Below are positions 1 to 11,196 of a stretch of 64,000 nt of DNA, in pieces. A program made the translations under genes and the position numbers. The notes beneath the pieces were generated by a model. That model ran no database searches, was not told where the DNA came from, and was given only the letters and a program-made list of their open reading frames with translations. The DNA lies in assembly GCF_041381155.1 (NCBI RefSeq), contig NC_091147.1, forward strand, positions 35,172,909 to 35,236,908. Direction: 5' to 3'. The stretch is from Argopecten irradians. Taxonomy: Eukaryota; Mollusca; Bivalvia; Pectinida; Pectinidae. How positions within the stretch are numbered: the stretch's first letter is position 1; every line of letters begins with the position of its first letter.

Positions 1-550
1 GTGACGTCATCTCGTACGTACCATTGGAGACTTTCGTTGGGACTACACTATTGAGAGCATACTGCATAATATTTAATTTTCGTGGTGTAAAATTTTTCGT
101 TGATTTTATGGTTGCTATGGTACCATGAATATAAAACAACTAATGATGTTTATACATTAACATTATCATTGTTTTTCCATCGGCTGACCACGAGTATTTC
201 TATTCACGAAATGATTTGAAAGCTTCAAACCAAGAACAAATGTCCCCACCAATAATTCATGTTATACAGTATATGAAACACATATCACTTTGGTTCTCAA
301 AAGTGTCTCCATTTTGTTGTTAAATACACAATGATGCTAATTAGGGTCTGGACACGTTGCTGACTAACACCTCTCAGTAGAGTTGCATAACGTTGGTGAA
401 ACATTAACCCAATTTTGAAATAACTTTGGATAAAAACATTTACCTCTCATCTTATATCTCCATATGTAAACAGGCATGTTAACACAATGCTAGCGATATG
501 AACATCTTTGCTACAGCAGAAACATCCACTCGTTTGTAACACGGTACTTT
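1..550. other. Non-coding, nothing recognised
   Basis: AT-rich sequence with no ORF of note, no RNA gene and no clear repeat seen by eye. Confidence 0.4.
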
Positions 551-781
551 AATTCTTACTGCTTAAAAACCTCAACACTTTTGAAGTTTAAACACATAAA
601 TCCACGTCTGCAAGCAACTACAACCACATTCACCAAAATGTCCATAGGATTGTATGAAGCATACATAATTCTTACAGCTTTAAAACCTCAACACTTTTGT
701 TGTTTAAACACATAAATCCACGTCTGCAAGTAACTAGAACCACATTCACCAAAATATCCATAGAGTTGTATGAAGTATACA
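551..781. repeat. Two-copy tandem duplication, about 117 bp unit
   Basis: The block from 551 to about 665 is repeated at 667-781 with a handful of substitutions; shared words include 'aacctcaacacttttg' and 'aaatccacgtctgcaag'. The short ORFs over it on both strands are by-products and show no protein-like features. Confidence 0.75.
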
Positions 782-1611
782 TCTGTCCAACCTGGGAAAC
801 ATCCATACTAACGCATGACATTTCAACCCCCAAACCGTCACATCGTAGTGAATCAAGTGTGTTGATCAAAATATCAAATGATTAACTTTCTAATCCACAA
901 TTGTTTCCTTGTTATCCGGAGCTACACTTTCCTGTCGGTTGTACTTTAAAAAAAACTTACTAGGCGCGGCTCTGTCGAACACATTTACGGGGCGAACCAC
1001 TGACAAACCCCAGGTACAATACATAATTGAGTTTTCTAGTCTATCATCCAACTTCCCTCTTCACAATGGAGTCGGACATCTTGCTCCATCCGTCAAACCT
1101 TGTCTTTTTCACTCACATCTATTTGTGCGTGTGAATCGTTCGTCAAATAATGCAGCTTTCTTCGTCGGCTTTTATAACCATATGGTTAACAACACCTTGG
1201 GGATATCATTTTTCTATTTTATTGAATAAATACTGAAATTAAAACAGTCGCTATTGTGTACGTCACCTTCCGTCGCTGGCATAGGTATTGCTGTCTATTG
1301 TTCGGAATTCTTTACCATCCAACTTAGCTAAGCAATGATACACCTCCACTATAGAGTGTTACTAAGTTAAGTAACAATATCTTCTATTCTTTCTCGCCAT
1401 CCATAAACCCACTTTATCCCTTTCGTTTGAAAAGTTTTTTCGCCGATGAATGCAGAATGAGATCCCGTTCTGAAAGAGAAGAGACAAAATGGTGAATTTT
1501 GTAACGAGTCATATAAAGATTTATGTAATCGTGAATGTTAGCGTCGTAAAGTAATTTTTAATAGGTACATGTATATTGTGTGTAGCGTATATAAATACGG
1601 CTATATAAATA
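782..1611. other. Non-coding, unassigned
   Basis: Contains a 106-codon open frame (909-1229, +) with no recognisable domain, no convincing splice context and no protein-like composition. I do not call it a gene. Confidence 0.3.
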
Positions 1612-2035
1612 TAAAGAATGACTCAAGAATGTCTCAGGTTGGATTTTACAGAGAAAAAACACCGACCAACGAGCAGAACCCGACTCCTTCCCTTATCGCA
1701 ATTCAAAGGTTCAATTAGGCTATAAATAGAGTTAGTAGGGCTAAAAGGACGTTACATAACATGCATGGTAGATTTTGATAGAGTAATTGTGTGTTATTAT
1801 ATTTTATTTACATGTAATCTAATACATATATATTTAATGTATCACCAAAGTTGTTAATATTTTTAATGAAACCATTTTGACGATTTATTATACATGTATA
1901 TCTAATTGTTGTTCCGCCCAATTATAGAAAGAATTATTCAAGAATGTGTCGAGTTTTCTGGAAGAAGCTGAAGTTCACAGAAAAAACATCAACCAACGGG
2001 TATTATCCGACTCCTCTCCCAAACGCAATCCAAAA
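1612..2035 (+). repeat. Diverged direct duplication, about 100 bp, copies about 320 bp apart
   Basis: The segment near 1625-1715 resembles 1938-2035: both start near 'caagaatgt' and share 'cagagaaaaaacaccgacc'/'cagaaaaaacatcaacc' and 'ccgactcct'. The open frame at 1946-2143 lies over the second copy. I cannot tell whether this is a repeat element or a decayed exon pair. Confidence 0.45.
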
Positions 2036-2117
2036 GCTTACGAATGGGGCGAAGAAATCGCAAAAAAATTAAATATATTATATTATCGTATAGAAGTAGG
2101 TGTGAAAAATTGCGGGA

Positions 2118-3135
2118 TAGCCTGTTCGGTAGCCCTATACTGACCTAGGTTTGACATTGGTACTAGACGAATAGGCTATTCGGTCATGTGTAGGCATAGG
2201 TGTACGATTGGTACTAAAGGCGGATAGCTTGTTGGTAAGTCTTGAATAGACATAGGTTTGCCATAGGTACTAGCTGGATAACCTTATAAACCTAGGTTTG
2301 ATATTGGTACTAGTCTGTAGGTGGTTCCTGTACATACCTAGGTTTAGCATTGGTACAAGCTGGACAGCCTGTCGAAGGGCCTTACATAGACCTAGGTGTG
2401 ACATTGGTAATATATATATAACCTGTAAAAGCCTACGTTTGATATTTGTACAAGCCAGATAAGCTGTTGATGAGCCCTGTATAAGCCTAAGTTTGCCATT
2501 GGTACTAGCCTGTTGGTGGGTCCTGCCATTGGTACTAGCCTGTTGGTGGGTCCTGTATAGGTCTAGGTTTGACAATGGTACTAGCATGTTGGTGGGCCCT
2601 GTATAGACCTTGGTTTGCCAGTGGTACTAGCCTGTTGGTGGGTCCTTTATAGATCTAGGTTTGACAAAGACACTAGCATGTTGGTGGGTCCTGCATATAC
2701 CTAGGTTTTCCATTGGTACTAGCCTGTTGGTGGGCCCTGTATAGACCTTGGCTTGCCAGTGGTACTAGCCTGTTGGTGGGCCCTGTATAGTGCTAGGTTT
2801 GACATAAGTACTAGCCTGTTGATGGGCCGTGTATAGGCCTAGGTTTGACAGTGGTACTAGCCTGTTGGTGGGCCCTGTATAGTGCTAGGTTTGACATAAG
2901 TACTAGCCTGTTGATGGGCCGTGTATAGGCCTAGGTTTGACATTGGCACTATGCCCGTTATGACCTAGGTTTGTATTGGACTAGTCCTGTTTTGCTAGTA
3001 CTCTAGTGTTGGTGGACAGTGGATGAGCTCTGTGACATTGGTATATACCTAGGTTTGATAGTGGTACTAGCCTGTTGGTGGGCCCTGTATAGACCTAGGT
3101 TTGACATTGGTACGAGTCTGTTGGAGGGCTGTGTA
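2118..3135. repeat. Degenerate minisatellite, about 46-bp unit
   Basis: About twenty imperfect head-to-tail units built on 'cctaggtttgacattgg' then 'tactagcctgttggtggg' then 'ccctgtatagac'. Unit length drifts through indels, especially at the left edge (2118-2450). The two minus-strand ORFs in it (2270-2587 and 3003-3188) arise from the repeat and are not genes. Confidence 0.9.
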
Positions 3136-3475
3136 TAAAGTAACAGATCATACTTCCTACAACACTTTCCCCTATGATTGTCATCCATTGTTGTTGTCGA
3201 CAGTCAGGTATATGACAGTTGAAGGTCTATTGACTTACTAGAGTAGAAAATATGCGGAACACCTGCTCAATGCTCACTGAACCACACCAGACACGTCACA
3301 AATATAGGTAAGGCAAGGTTAGCGTATATGTACGGGTACATGTATGTAGGTAAACCGTATGGAAACCGCGTATCAGGGATTTGTATATATAGCTGAATAA
3401 GTAAATCCACATCATTGATTGGTATATATGGTATTTGATGTAAACAGTTACACACAAATTGACAAAGTGGTTCAT
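3136..3475. other. Non-coding spacer
   Basis: No gene or repeat recognised between the minisatellite and the candidate TATA box at 3476. Confidence 0.35.
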
Positions 3476-3655
3476 TATAAAGTTTGATCCTCTCTAGTTG
3501 TGTGTTGGGTACTTCAGCATCACAGACAAGTCCTACACAAAATCTGTTCGGCGTTGTTACACTCGCGTACAGTGAGACAATTTCTCTCAGTACACCACGG
3601 TCTCCTCATTCAGTGAGCAGAAGTAACGACAACCCTGGTGGACATTAACAATGAG
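3476..3655 (+). promoter_or_regulatory. Candidate promoter and 5' exon
   Basis: A TATAAAG box lies at about 3476. About 30 bp downstream starts a less AT-rich stretch that ends in 'acattaacaATGAG' followed directly by a GTAACT splice-donor-like hexamer (donor GT at 3656). This is the layout of a 5' UTR exon whose ATG is split from the rest by a phase-2 intron. The Cys-rich open segment at 5319 would join it in phase. Only sequence context supports this; no product is recognised. Confidence 0.3.
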
Positions 3656-3777
3656 GTAACTACAATTTACCCTACCAAAGAATATTCCAATGGCGCAGTC
3701 GACGTTGTAACAAATGCTCAATACATGACTATGGCAGATTAGTTTGCTTGAATTAATTTATACATTTGATTTTTCTA

Positions 3778-4087
3778 TTGTGGCAGAATTGAACTAGGGC
3801 GATCATGGGTACGTGAATAGGTAGCTCAGTCGGTAGAGCATTTGGCTAATGTTTGAAGGTCTCGGGTTCGAGCCTTTTTTCTCCTATCCTGTTACAAACA
3901 GAAGAAATGCGAACATGTGCGTTGTTGTGTCTTCTAGGGCGAAGACTTGGAGAAAGGGGGGAGGGAGGGAGAATTGTAGCGGAATCAGACTGGGACGATC
4001 ATCGGTGACCAAGTAAATTGTAGCTCTGTTCGGAGGTCCCGAGTTCGAGTTTGATCTGGTGGGTACATTTTCTCCTCTTCGTTACAT
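3778..4087 (+). mobile_element. tRNA-derived SINE, two tandem diverged units
   Basis: Each unit has 'gcgatcatgggt'/'acgatcatcggtgacc', then tRNA-like box A 'tagctcagtcggtagagc' and box B 'gggttcgag', then 'ttctcctatcctgttac'/'ttctcctcttcgttac'. Units start near 3778 and 3977. The linker contains 'gggcgaagacttggagaaag', also present in the cleaner copies at 50.1-50.65 kb, so this is an older copy of the same family. The second unit has lost most of box A, and the anticodon arms do not fold as a tRNA. Confidence 0.8.
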
Positions 4088-5318
4088 ATTCTTTACATAT
4101 TTCGGTATACATGTATTGAATATAACATTATGCAAATTATTTGTGCATACCTGAAGCTCTATGACATAAACGAATAAGGTTTTCATCAATAAAATAAGAT
4201 ATTGGATCCCCAAAATCTTTCTAGGGGTACAGTATTATGTTATAATCCATACCATAATTAATCTATTAAACTTACCCTGTTTAAATCAGTCAATTTTTGT
4301 TTGTTTAGTACATAACAGAGTATCCAATATTGTGTTTATCCAACCATATGAATGATTCCATTGCACAATAATCCTCACTGTTCGAAACTCTGATCAATCT
4401 ATTGGAGACCGAAATATAAGCCTTCTTTTGAATCAGTAATTCAAACACTTCAATACATTACTCATAAGGCATCGAAAAAAAAATACTAAATATGAAATAA
4501 TCATGAATCTGGTAAATGTCATCACATTTTAAATGAAATCCTGTTCAGAAAATAGTATCGATTTGCACATCTGAATTTCTCCGCTGATCAGATACCTGCT
4601 TTTATCAAAATTTGATAATTTTATACGTAAACATTCCCTTGTCGGTGAATAATCCGATATGGAATCATAAAGATTAATTATTTCAGCCCAGGAAATCACC
4701 CAATAAACGTAATCGAAAATTGAAAATTCACAAAATATCCATTCCTTCTCGTGACGTAAAAGGCAGACGACTGTTTATCACAGTTTGAACGAAGTCCTTT
4801 CTGGAAATACGTTGCCCGGAAAAAAAAAATACAAATCCAACAAATCTGATGAATGAAATGGAACTGAACAAGAAGCTACAGTTTGAATGGAATTTTACGC
4901 GTAGTAATATGTATTTGTGTCCATTTGCCAGAGAGGCTCCAACGATCTATGGATTCACCGGCCTGGTCGACATCTCACGAGTTCAATCAGACGGCTAAAG
5001 TATTGTAAAGAAAAGGCATATATTTTAAAGTATACGGAGATATTTTAAGGGATTGTATTATACAAAACTCAGTCTCACACAAGATTTACTGATACAATTT
5101 AAATACCAGCATAAATTTCTAGTCAAATTACTGAGCTACGATTGAATAGCCCTATACAATTGATTGAGAATCTTGTAATGCTGATTTTTTTGTAAATGTT
5201 ATTTTGCTACTTAAAAGAAAACTACATTGATATAAAAGGCATTTTGTGAAAAGAATTCTATATAATACATTTTCATGTTAAGTTACTCGCCCATTTAAAA
5301 AAAAGATATCTTTAAAAG
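4088..5318. other. Non-coding, AT-rich
   Basis: Mostly featureless. A small GC-richer patch at 4936-5000 follows an acceptor-like 'gtccatttgccag' and is open for 21 codons before a stop. It also contains a 'gagttcaatc' box-B-like word, so it may be a SINE relic instead. Confidence 0.3.
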
Positions 5319-5487
5319 CCATGAGGCCGGTGTTGTATATAAATGCGTCGAGTGTGACGGTTCTTTTGAAAGTAGTTTATTCGGAAGATACAATGGTGCA
5401 AGCCAGAGCTGTGACGTTCGTATCACCAATTCATGTCTCAATAAAAGCATATACCCCGAGAATTATATTCAACGCCTGCAGATATAA
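5319..5487 (+). CDS. Candidate Cys-rich exon, unrecognised
   Basis: A frame opening just after an AG at 5317-5318 reads 55 residues to a TAA at 5485-5487. It contains 'YKCVECDGSFESSLFGRYNG' and then two further cysteines in 'SCDVRITNSCLNKS', an extracellular-looking composition with four cysteines spaced C-x2-C-x18-C-x7-C. This frame is more protein-like than the overlapping longer ORF at 5321-5518. The acceptor lacks a good pyrimidine tract, and no signal peptide or later exon was found. It could join the ATGAG exon at 3.65 kb in phase (AG+C). I do not know the family; it may be a decayed exon. Confidence 0.3.
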
Positions 5488-6388
5488 TTTAATGCCTTGT
5501 GCATGTCCGTCGTGCTAATTAAGGATAAAATTTGAATGCTGTTGATCAACGCGTTTGAAATCAACGTTTAAATCGTTCATAAAAATGTATGTTAACTGTT
5601 AAATCTTCGATATGATCTTACATTTCAATGTAAATCGTCAAATGTTTAAATTTAAAATATGCAGAATGAATTTATGTTTGAACTTAAAAATATGAACTGG
5701 AGAGGACGTAAATAGGCGTAGCTTGATGTCCGATCCTTTTGATGTATATAATGTCAATAATATATTGCTGAAATTGAAATATGTTTAAATTTAAATGCAG
5801 AAATACAAGGGCAGATATAAATGATCTAACGGTTGTAAAAATAAACCAGCTTATGCTGTAAAATAGCAAACTATAAATAAACAAATCCGATTTTTTTTTC
5901 GTGGTTTCTTAAGAATCGGGAATATTAGAAAGAAAATATTTTATATATTACTCTGATTATGTTGCGTAGTCAGGGTTCTACTGTAGAAACTGTTTTCATT
6001 GATAATCAAAGTTTTTATCAACAAACAAGGTTATCTAGAGTTTGTATGTGTTTTTGAGACTGCGGTATTAATATCACACATGTCTGCTTTGGATAATGGA
6101 TATAATTATAGTGCGGTCTCACTGGACCGTACAGCCGAAGACAACCAAAGCCACATCAAGAGACACTAATTGATTAGAATTAACTGACTATAGCACAATT
6201 AGGCATTCCTATTTAAACTTTCAAAGCAATACACGTGCGAAACAACTTCTGTCTGTGTCGATCACGTGAGAGAACTCAGGAGCCTTTTTTTCAGGGACAA
6301 ATATCTACAGTGTACGTACAGGCAATAGATAAAGAGCAGACGATTATTAGATAGAATGTGTGAAATTAAAAAAGATGATTAACGTGAA
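5488..6388. other. Non-coding, AT-rich
   Basis: No coding or structured feature recognised. Confidence 0.35.
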
Positions 6389-7276
6389 GTGTTTAATGTG
6401 TGATCTGACATCAACTGTATACTTTGTACGGAATCACCCTGTAGTTTGAGAGGTATCTATATAGATGTGTTTAATGTGTGATCCGACATCAGCTATATAC
6501 TTTGTACGGAATCACCCTGTAGTTTGAGAGGTATCTATATAGATGTGTTTAATGTGTGATCCGACATCAGCTATATACTTTGTACGGAATCACCCTGTAG
6601 TTTGAGAGGTATCTATATAGATGTGTTTAATGTGTGATCCGACATCAGCTATATACTTTGTACGGAATCACCCTGTAGTTTGAGAGGTATCTATATAGAT
6701 GTGTTTAATGTGTGATCCGACATCAGCTATATAATGTGTGATCCTACATCAGCTATATACTTTGTACGGAATCACCCTGTAGTTTGAGAGGTATCTATAT
6801 AGATGTGTTTAATGTGTGATCCGACATCAGCGATATACTTTGTACGGAATCACCCTGTAGTTTGAGAGGTATCTATATAGATGTGTTTAATGTGTGATCC
6901 GACATCGGGGATATACTTTGTACGGAATCACCCTGTAGTTTGAGAGGTATCTATATAGATGTGTTTAATGTGTGATCCGACATCAGCTATACACTTTGTA
7001 CGGAATCCTCCTGTAGTTTGAGAGGTATCTATATAGATGTGTTTAATGTGTGCTCTGACATCAGATATATGCTTTGTACGGAATCACCCTGTAGTTTGAG
7101 AGGTATCTATATAGATGTGTTTAATGTGTGATCCGACATCAGCTATATACTTTGTACGGAATCACCCTGTAGTTTGAGAGGTATCTATATAGATGTGTTT
7201 AATGTGTGCTCTGACATCAGCTATATACTTTGTACGGAATCACCCTGTAGTTTGAGAGGTATCTATATAGATGTGT
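6389..7276. repeat. 78-bp satellite array, 11 copies plus one partial
   Basis: The unit starts 'gtgtttaatgtgtgatccga' and ends 'gaggtatctatatagat'. Eleven occurrences of 'cctgtagtttgagaggta' are spaced almost exactly 78 bp apart. One short partial unit is inserted near 6733, breaking the phase once. Copies are nearly identical, implying recent expansion or homogenisation. There is no coding frame through it. Confidence 0.95.
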
Positions 7277-7479
7277 ATTAGGATTATAGATAATGGTATA
7301 TTAAAAAGGGTAAGGTGAAAAAACTATATAAATTATATATGGTTGTAAGTTGAATGTATCTCCTCCTGTATGAGGACACTTAATTTTAACCGGTATAATG
7401 ATTTTTTTAATGAAGTTATATTTAAACCTTAAAAAAGGCTATTTGACATAAAGATATAGACAATTTGTAGCATAGCAAG

Positions 7480-7560
7480 CCTCGACAATCCAGGGATTAC
7501 TTTCATTGTCGTTATGGCATGGATATAACGACAGTGATGGTAACCACTGGAATATCGAGG
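7480..7560. repeat. 81-bp palindromic hairpin (MITE-like)
   Basis: The left arm starts 'cctcgacaatccaggg' and the right arm ends 'ccactggaatatcgagg'. The two 36-nt arms are complementary apart from eight changes, with a short loop around 'ggcatgg'. A related left arm ('ctccaggggttactatcac') occurs at 18.08 kb. I recall this as a common short palindromic repeat of bivalves. Confidence 0.7.
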
Positions 7561-10434
7561 ATGTAGAATACCAAACCTGTGCAAAATAACAAGAACACTG
7601 TACCTTCGTGGCAACACGTGTTACGTCAAGGTGTAATAGAACAAACTGTCGATATTATTATTGACAAACTGTGACGATTATAAATCATTAATATATGCAC
7701 CATTTACCAACAGTATACACTTATTTCAAATGAATTAAACACAATGGTCCCTTTCATTGTTGTTCTGAAATCCTATAAGTCTCCATCTAAAATGAAATAA
7801 CGATTATACAGCGGACAACAATAGCGTTATAGCGTTCAAAGATGGAGGGAGACCATTTTATACAAGAAGTTATACTAAATCCCAAGAAAGGTCTTTGTTT
7901 GATGACAATGAGACTCGCGCACAGCTGGAAGGTGAGTCGTTTAAAGTACAAATCACACCACACTATAAATCTACAACATACCGTTTATTGTTAAACCGCC
8001 TTTCATGTAATTCACTATTTATTGAAAAGTGTATACTGTCAGTGTACGCGTATTTCATATCATACTGGCTGTTATGAAATCATCAACCGGATATTTCCAA
8101 AGTGATCCACAACTCTGATTTGAAATGAATACCGTATAGTCCATTATTCTGCTCATTGTAGAGTTAGTAATTTATTAGTTATCAAAATGTGTTTAATAAA
8201 GTAAAAACATTTTGAATCATAATGTCGTTTATTGTAAAGTTTAAACTAGTAATTCAACATACGGATTATTGAATATAGGTGCATCATACAGCTTATTGAA
8301 GCTTCTGTACTAAGTGATCCATAACATCGTATTCAGTTATACCATATTTATCATACCGCTTATTGTAACATTTATAACAAGTACATTGTGAAATATGGTC
8401 GCTTATCGTTATCAAACATTTCACTATAGAAAAGCAGTTAAATGTTATGTAGAACGTCATGACTGACCCCACTTCTTATTTGCCCATATCTGAAAATCAT
8501 AATATACAAATGGTGTTATCGTACACTTACGAGCAGCGATAAAGTATTTGTCTACTCACCAAAAAGCGTCACTTTTAGCAAATCTATCCATTATTTTGCA
8601 TAATTGATGAATTAACGAATAGATGCAAGCAATATTGTTAACGTCGATGGCAAAAACGGATTTTCGTTCATTTAAGATGGCAGTTTCATGGTCAGGAAGA
8701 CAACTCATTTTGTTCATTTTTTTTTTCATGCAGACGCTTGAATTAATACTGTACAAGATGCCTCTAGATTTCTAAGAATTTAAATGATTGTGATTAAAGT
8801 ATCTCGATTCTGCTGAACAGTGTCTACAATAATAACATTCCCAACATCTTGAAAGTGCTATCTTATTTAAATTTAATATATATCGTTTAAATATTAGATT
8901 AAAGATGCTGACATTTAGAAAATTATTTTGAATTTATTTAGAAAATAAGAGATAATACACAACCGTGAAGTCTTGTTCTATGACGAATTTAGGTTTTTAT
9001 GGTGTTAAGAATACTATATATTGAGCAAACGTGGTTATTTTTTAATTGATCAAATATAAGCAAATTTGACAATTCTATTAGTTTTCTGTAACAATTCAAA
9101 TTAACACTTTTTAATTGTTTTTTTGTGTGTGTGGTGATTTGCATGGCATTTAAAAGAAACGTTTTTATTCATTACAACGAAAAATGAACAAATAGATGTT
9201 CTCAAAACCAATTATGAAGTAAAAGGATACTTATAGTCAAATCTGTTAAAAATACATATGTCAAATAATATTTTACCTGAGATTTATCGACCGGATTTAC
9301 CTCTGACAAATATTGTTTTTTAAAGATATTTTTGTTATTTACAAAAGAACAAATCTGAACAGCAATCTGGAATATATGACAGGTTTGATGACTTCAAAAA
9401 TTTGTTAGAATATGCAAAGCTAGCAAAATTTTGGGTTATAATGAATATTCCAACTTAACACCGAAAAAACTGAAACATACAAATATATGAATAATTGAGG
9501 GTAGCAAACTGTTTTGATACATTGTGAATAGTCCTTGTAGCATTGTTAAGAAGGCTAATGAAGTCAGACGTGATATTCTCATATGGCCCGGTTAACATGC
9601 ATCACAAACAGGTTTAATTAAGATATCTTCACAATTCTTTTCAAGCGTATGCTGACACAATCGAACGCACCCGATGCAATCAAATGCTGGTGTTACAACC
9701 GAACGCACCTCTGCAATAAAATACATGTTTCACTGGTTTTCAATACAGACTTCAATGCTTATTGAATATATTCTTTATACAATTTTCTACTAAACACATG
9801 GAAATTTTAGTCGATCAGCGTATGCGGAATTTTATGCGAAAACTGATAAATGTTTAAAGAATAATGGGTTAATAAGGTCATGTACCTTTAATGTATTGTA
9901 AGTTAGGTTCAATATAAAGCAGGATACCGAGTACAAAAGTTTCCACAGATGATTCATGGCTGCGTTTTTTTCAATTAATATTGTATTGTTGGTTCTGTTA
10001 GACATGTCGCGCGGTATATCAAACAGAACATAATTATGTAAAGCACATTGTATTTGTGCTCCTATGAGAAATACTTATGACAATTATCTTATTCTCTTTA
10101 TGTCTATGTCAAAGGTAAAGGCTCCAATGCATCATCTTGGTCACGGCACCAAAACTACACGCAACTGATTGATGCTTAAAATTACGTGCACTTAGAACTC
10201 TTCATAGTGAAATATTAAAGACGCTACTTAACTGAAGATTTTAACTTCGGCAATGCTTTTCTACGGATAGTTTTGATTTAAGTAATTCCTAAATTTTACG
10301 TTAAATTGGTGAAATTAGGACCTGTTCCATTGGAAGTTCAGGAAGGCGACTAAATTTCATATATTGTCTCATGAGTTTCCATTAACACTGCCTTATTTTG
10401 GCGTTAAGTTGAAAATGCTAACGAATTTGGGAAC
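7561..10434. other. Long AT-rich non-coding stretch
   Basis: From 7960 to 8430 there is a weak periodicity (about 100 bp) built on 'accgtttattgttaaa', 'gtcgtttattgtaaag', 'cagcttattgaag' and 'accgcttattgtaac', probably an old tandem array. The rest shows no gene, RNA or clear repeat; the short ORFs have no protein-like character. Confidence 0.4.
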
Positions 10435-10570
10435 TGTCCCCTGGTCGAGACACCAAAACAATATTGTGGACATGAGACTAACACACTATCATCTATAAAA
10501 GTGGTAGTTTCTGCTCTTGCTTAGTGTTCAGCATAAAGCGAGTGACGACTGTTTCAGTGGAATAACATTA
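10435..10570 (+). mobile_element. SINE-like repeat fragment
   Basis: Contains 'cccctggtcgagacac', then 'gtggtagtttctgctc', 'gcttagtgttcagcataaag' and 'gagtgacgactg' in the same order as the fuller copy at 58.0-58.4 kb. The 3' half and tail are missing. Confidence 0.65.
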
Positions 10571-11056
10571 TAAAGGGCAAGATTCATAAGAACCCGTCCT
10601 TAAATGGTTGTTATAAAAAGTATAAGACGTTAATTTGATTAAACAAATAAAAAAAAAGCAGTCACACGAACTTAATTAAGGATCATATTAGTTTTATGTA
10701 GTATTATGCGAGTTTTAATAAGCACTTAAACTTACACAACAAATATATATATATAAGTAATATTCACATTCCCTTTCAATCAAATGTTGGTTTAAAGTTA
10801 CACATACAGTCCAACCTGTATAATGAGACACTTCAAGGGACAGACAATATGTGTTGTATTAGACAGGTGTCGTAATATACAGGATGCTATCATTACTACT
10901 TATCTTCGTAGATAAAGATAGCATTTTTCTTGATCTCTGCATTTGCATATAACAAAGTTACAATGTATCTACCCTTGTGGGTAGGTATTGATTTTGACGT
11001 CATAATTTTCAGAGAAAACGAAGTGAATTTCGCTCACAAAATCAATCTCTTCAAGA

Positions 11057-11096
11057 GTGCATTGCGGTCCCCACAATTTGTGAGACCGCAATGCAC
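11057..11096. repeat. 40-bp near-perfect palindrome
   Basis: The arms are GTGCATTGCGGTC and GACCGCAATGCAC around a centre 'cccacaatttgtga', itself nearly palindromic. It sits inside the open frame at 10930-11196, which I regard as spurious. A partial cognate ('ggacaccgcaatgaacc') occurs near 12870, suggesting a repeat family. Confidence 0.65.
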
Positions 11097-11196
11097 CCTG
11101 GGAATGGATACCTTTACGCAAGGGGGTTACCCTATGAAAAGACGGACTCCCGAAAAGGGTTTAACATACCTGTCTGAACATTATCACTCGAAGTAG

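Noticed and set aside
909-1229. 106-codon plus-strand ORF
   Set aside because: No domain, no biased composition and no splice context; length is within chance for this much sequence.
2270-3188. Minus-strand ORFs of 105 and 61 codons
   Set aside because: By-products of the 46-bp minisatellite.
4936-5002. Short exon-like patch after an acceptor-like site
   Set aside because: Only 21 codons long, with a box-B-like word that suggests a SINE relic; no donor or partner exon.
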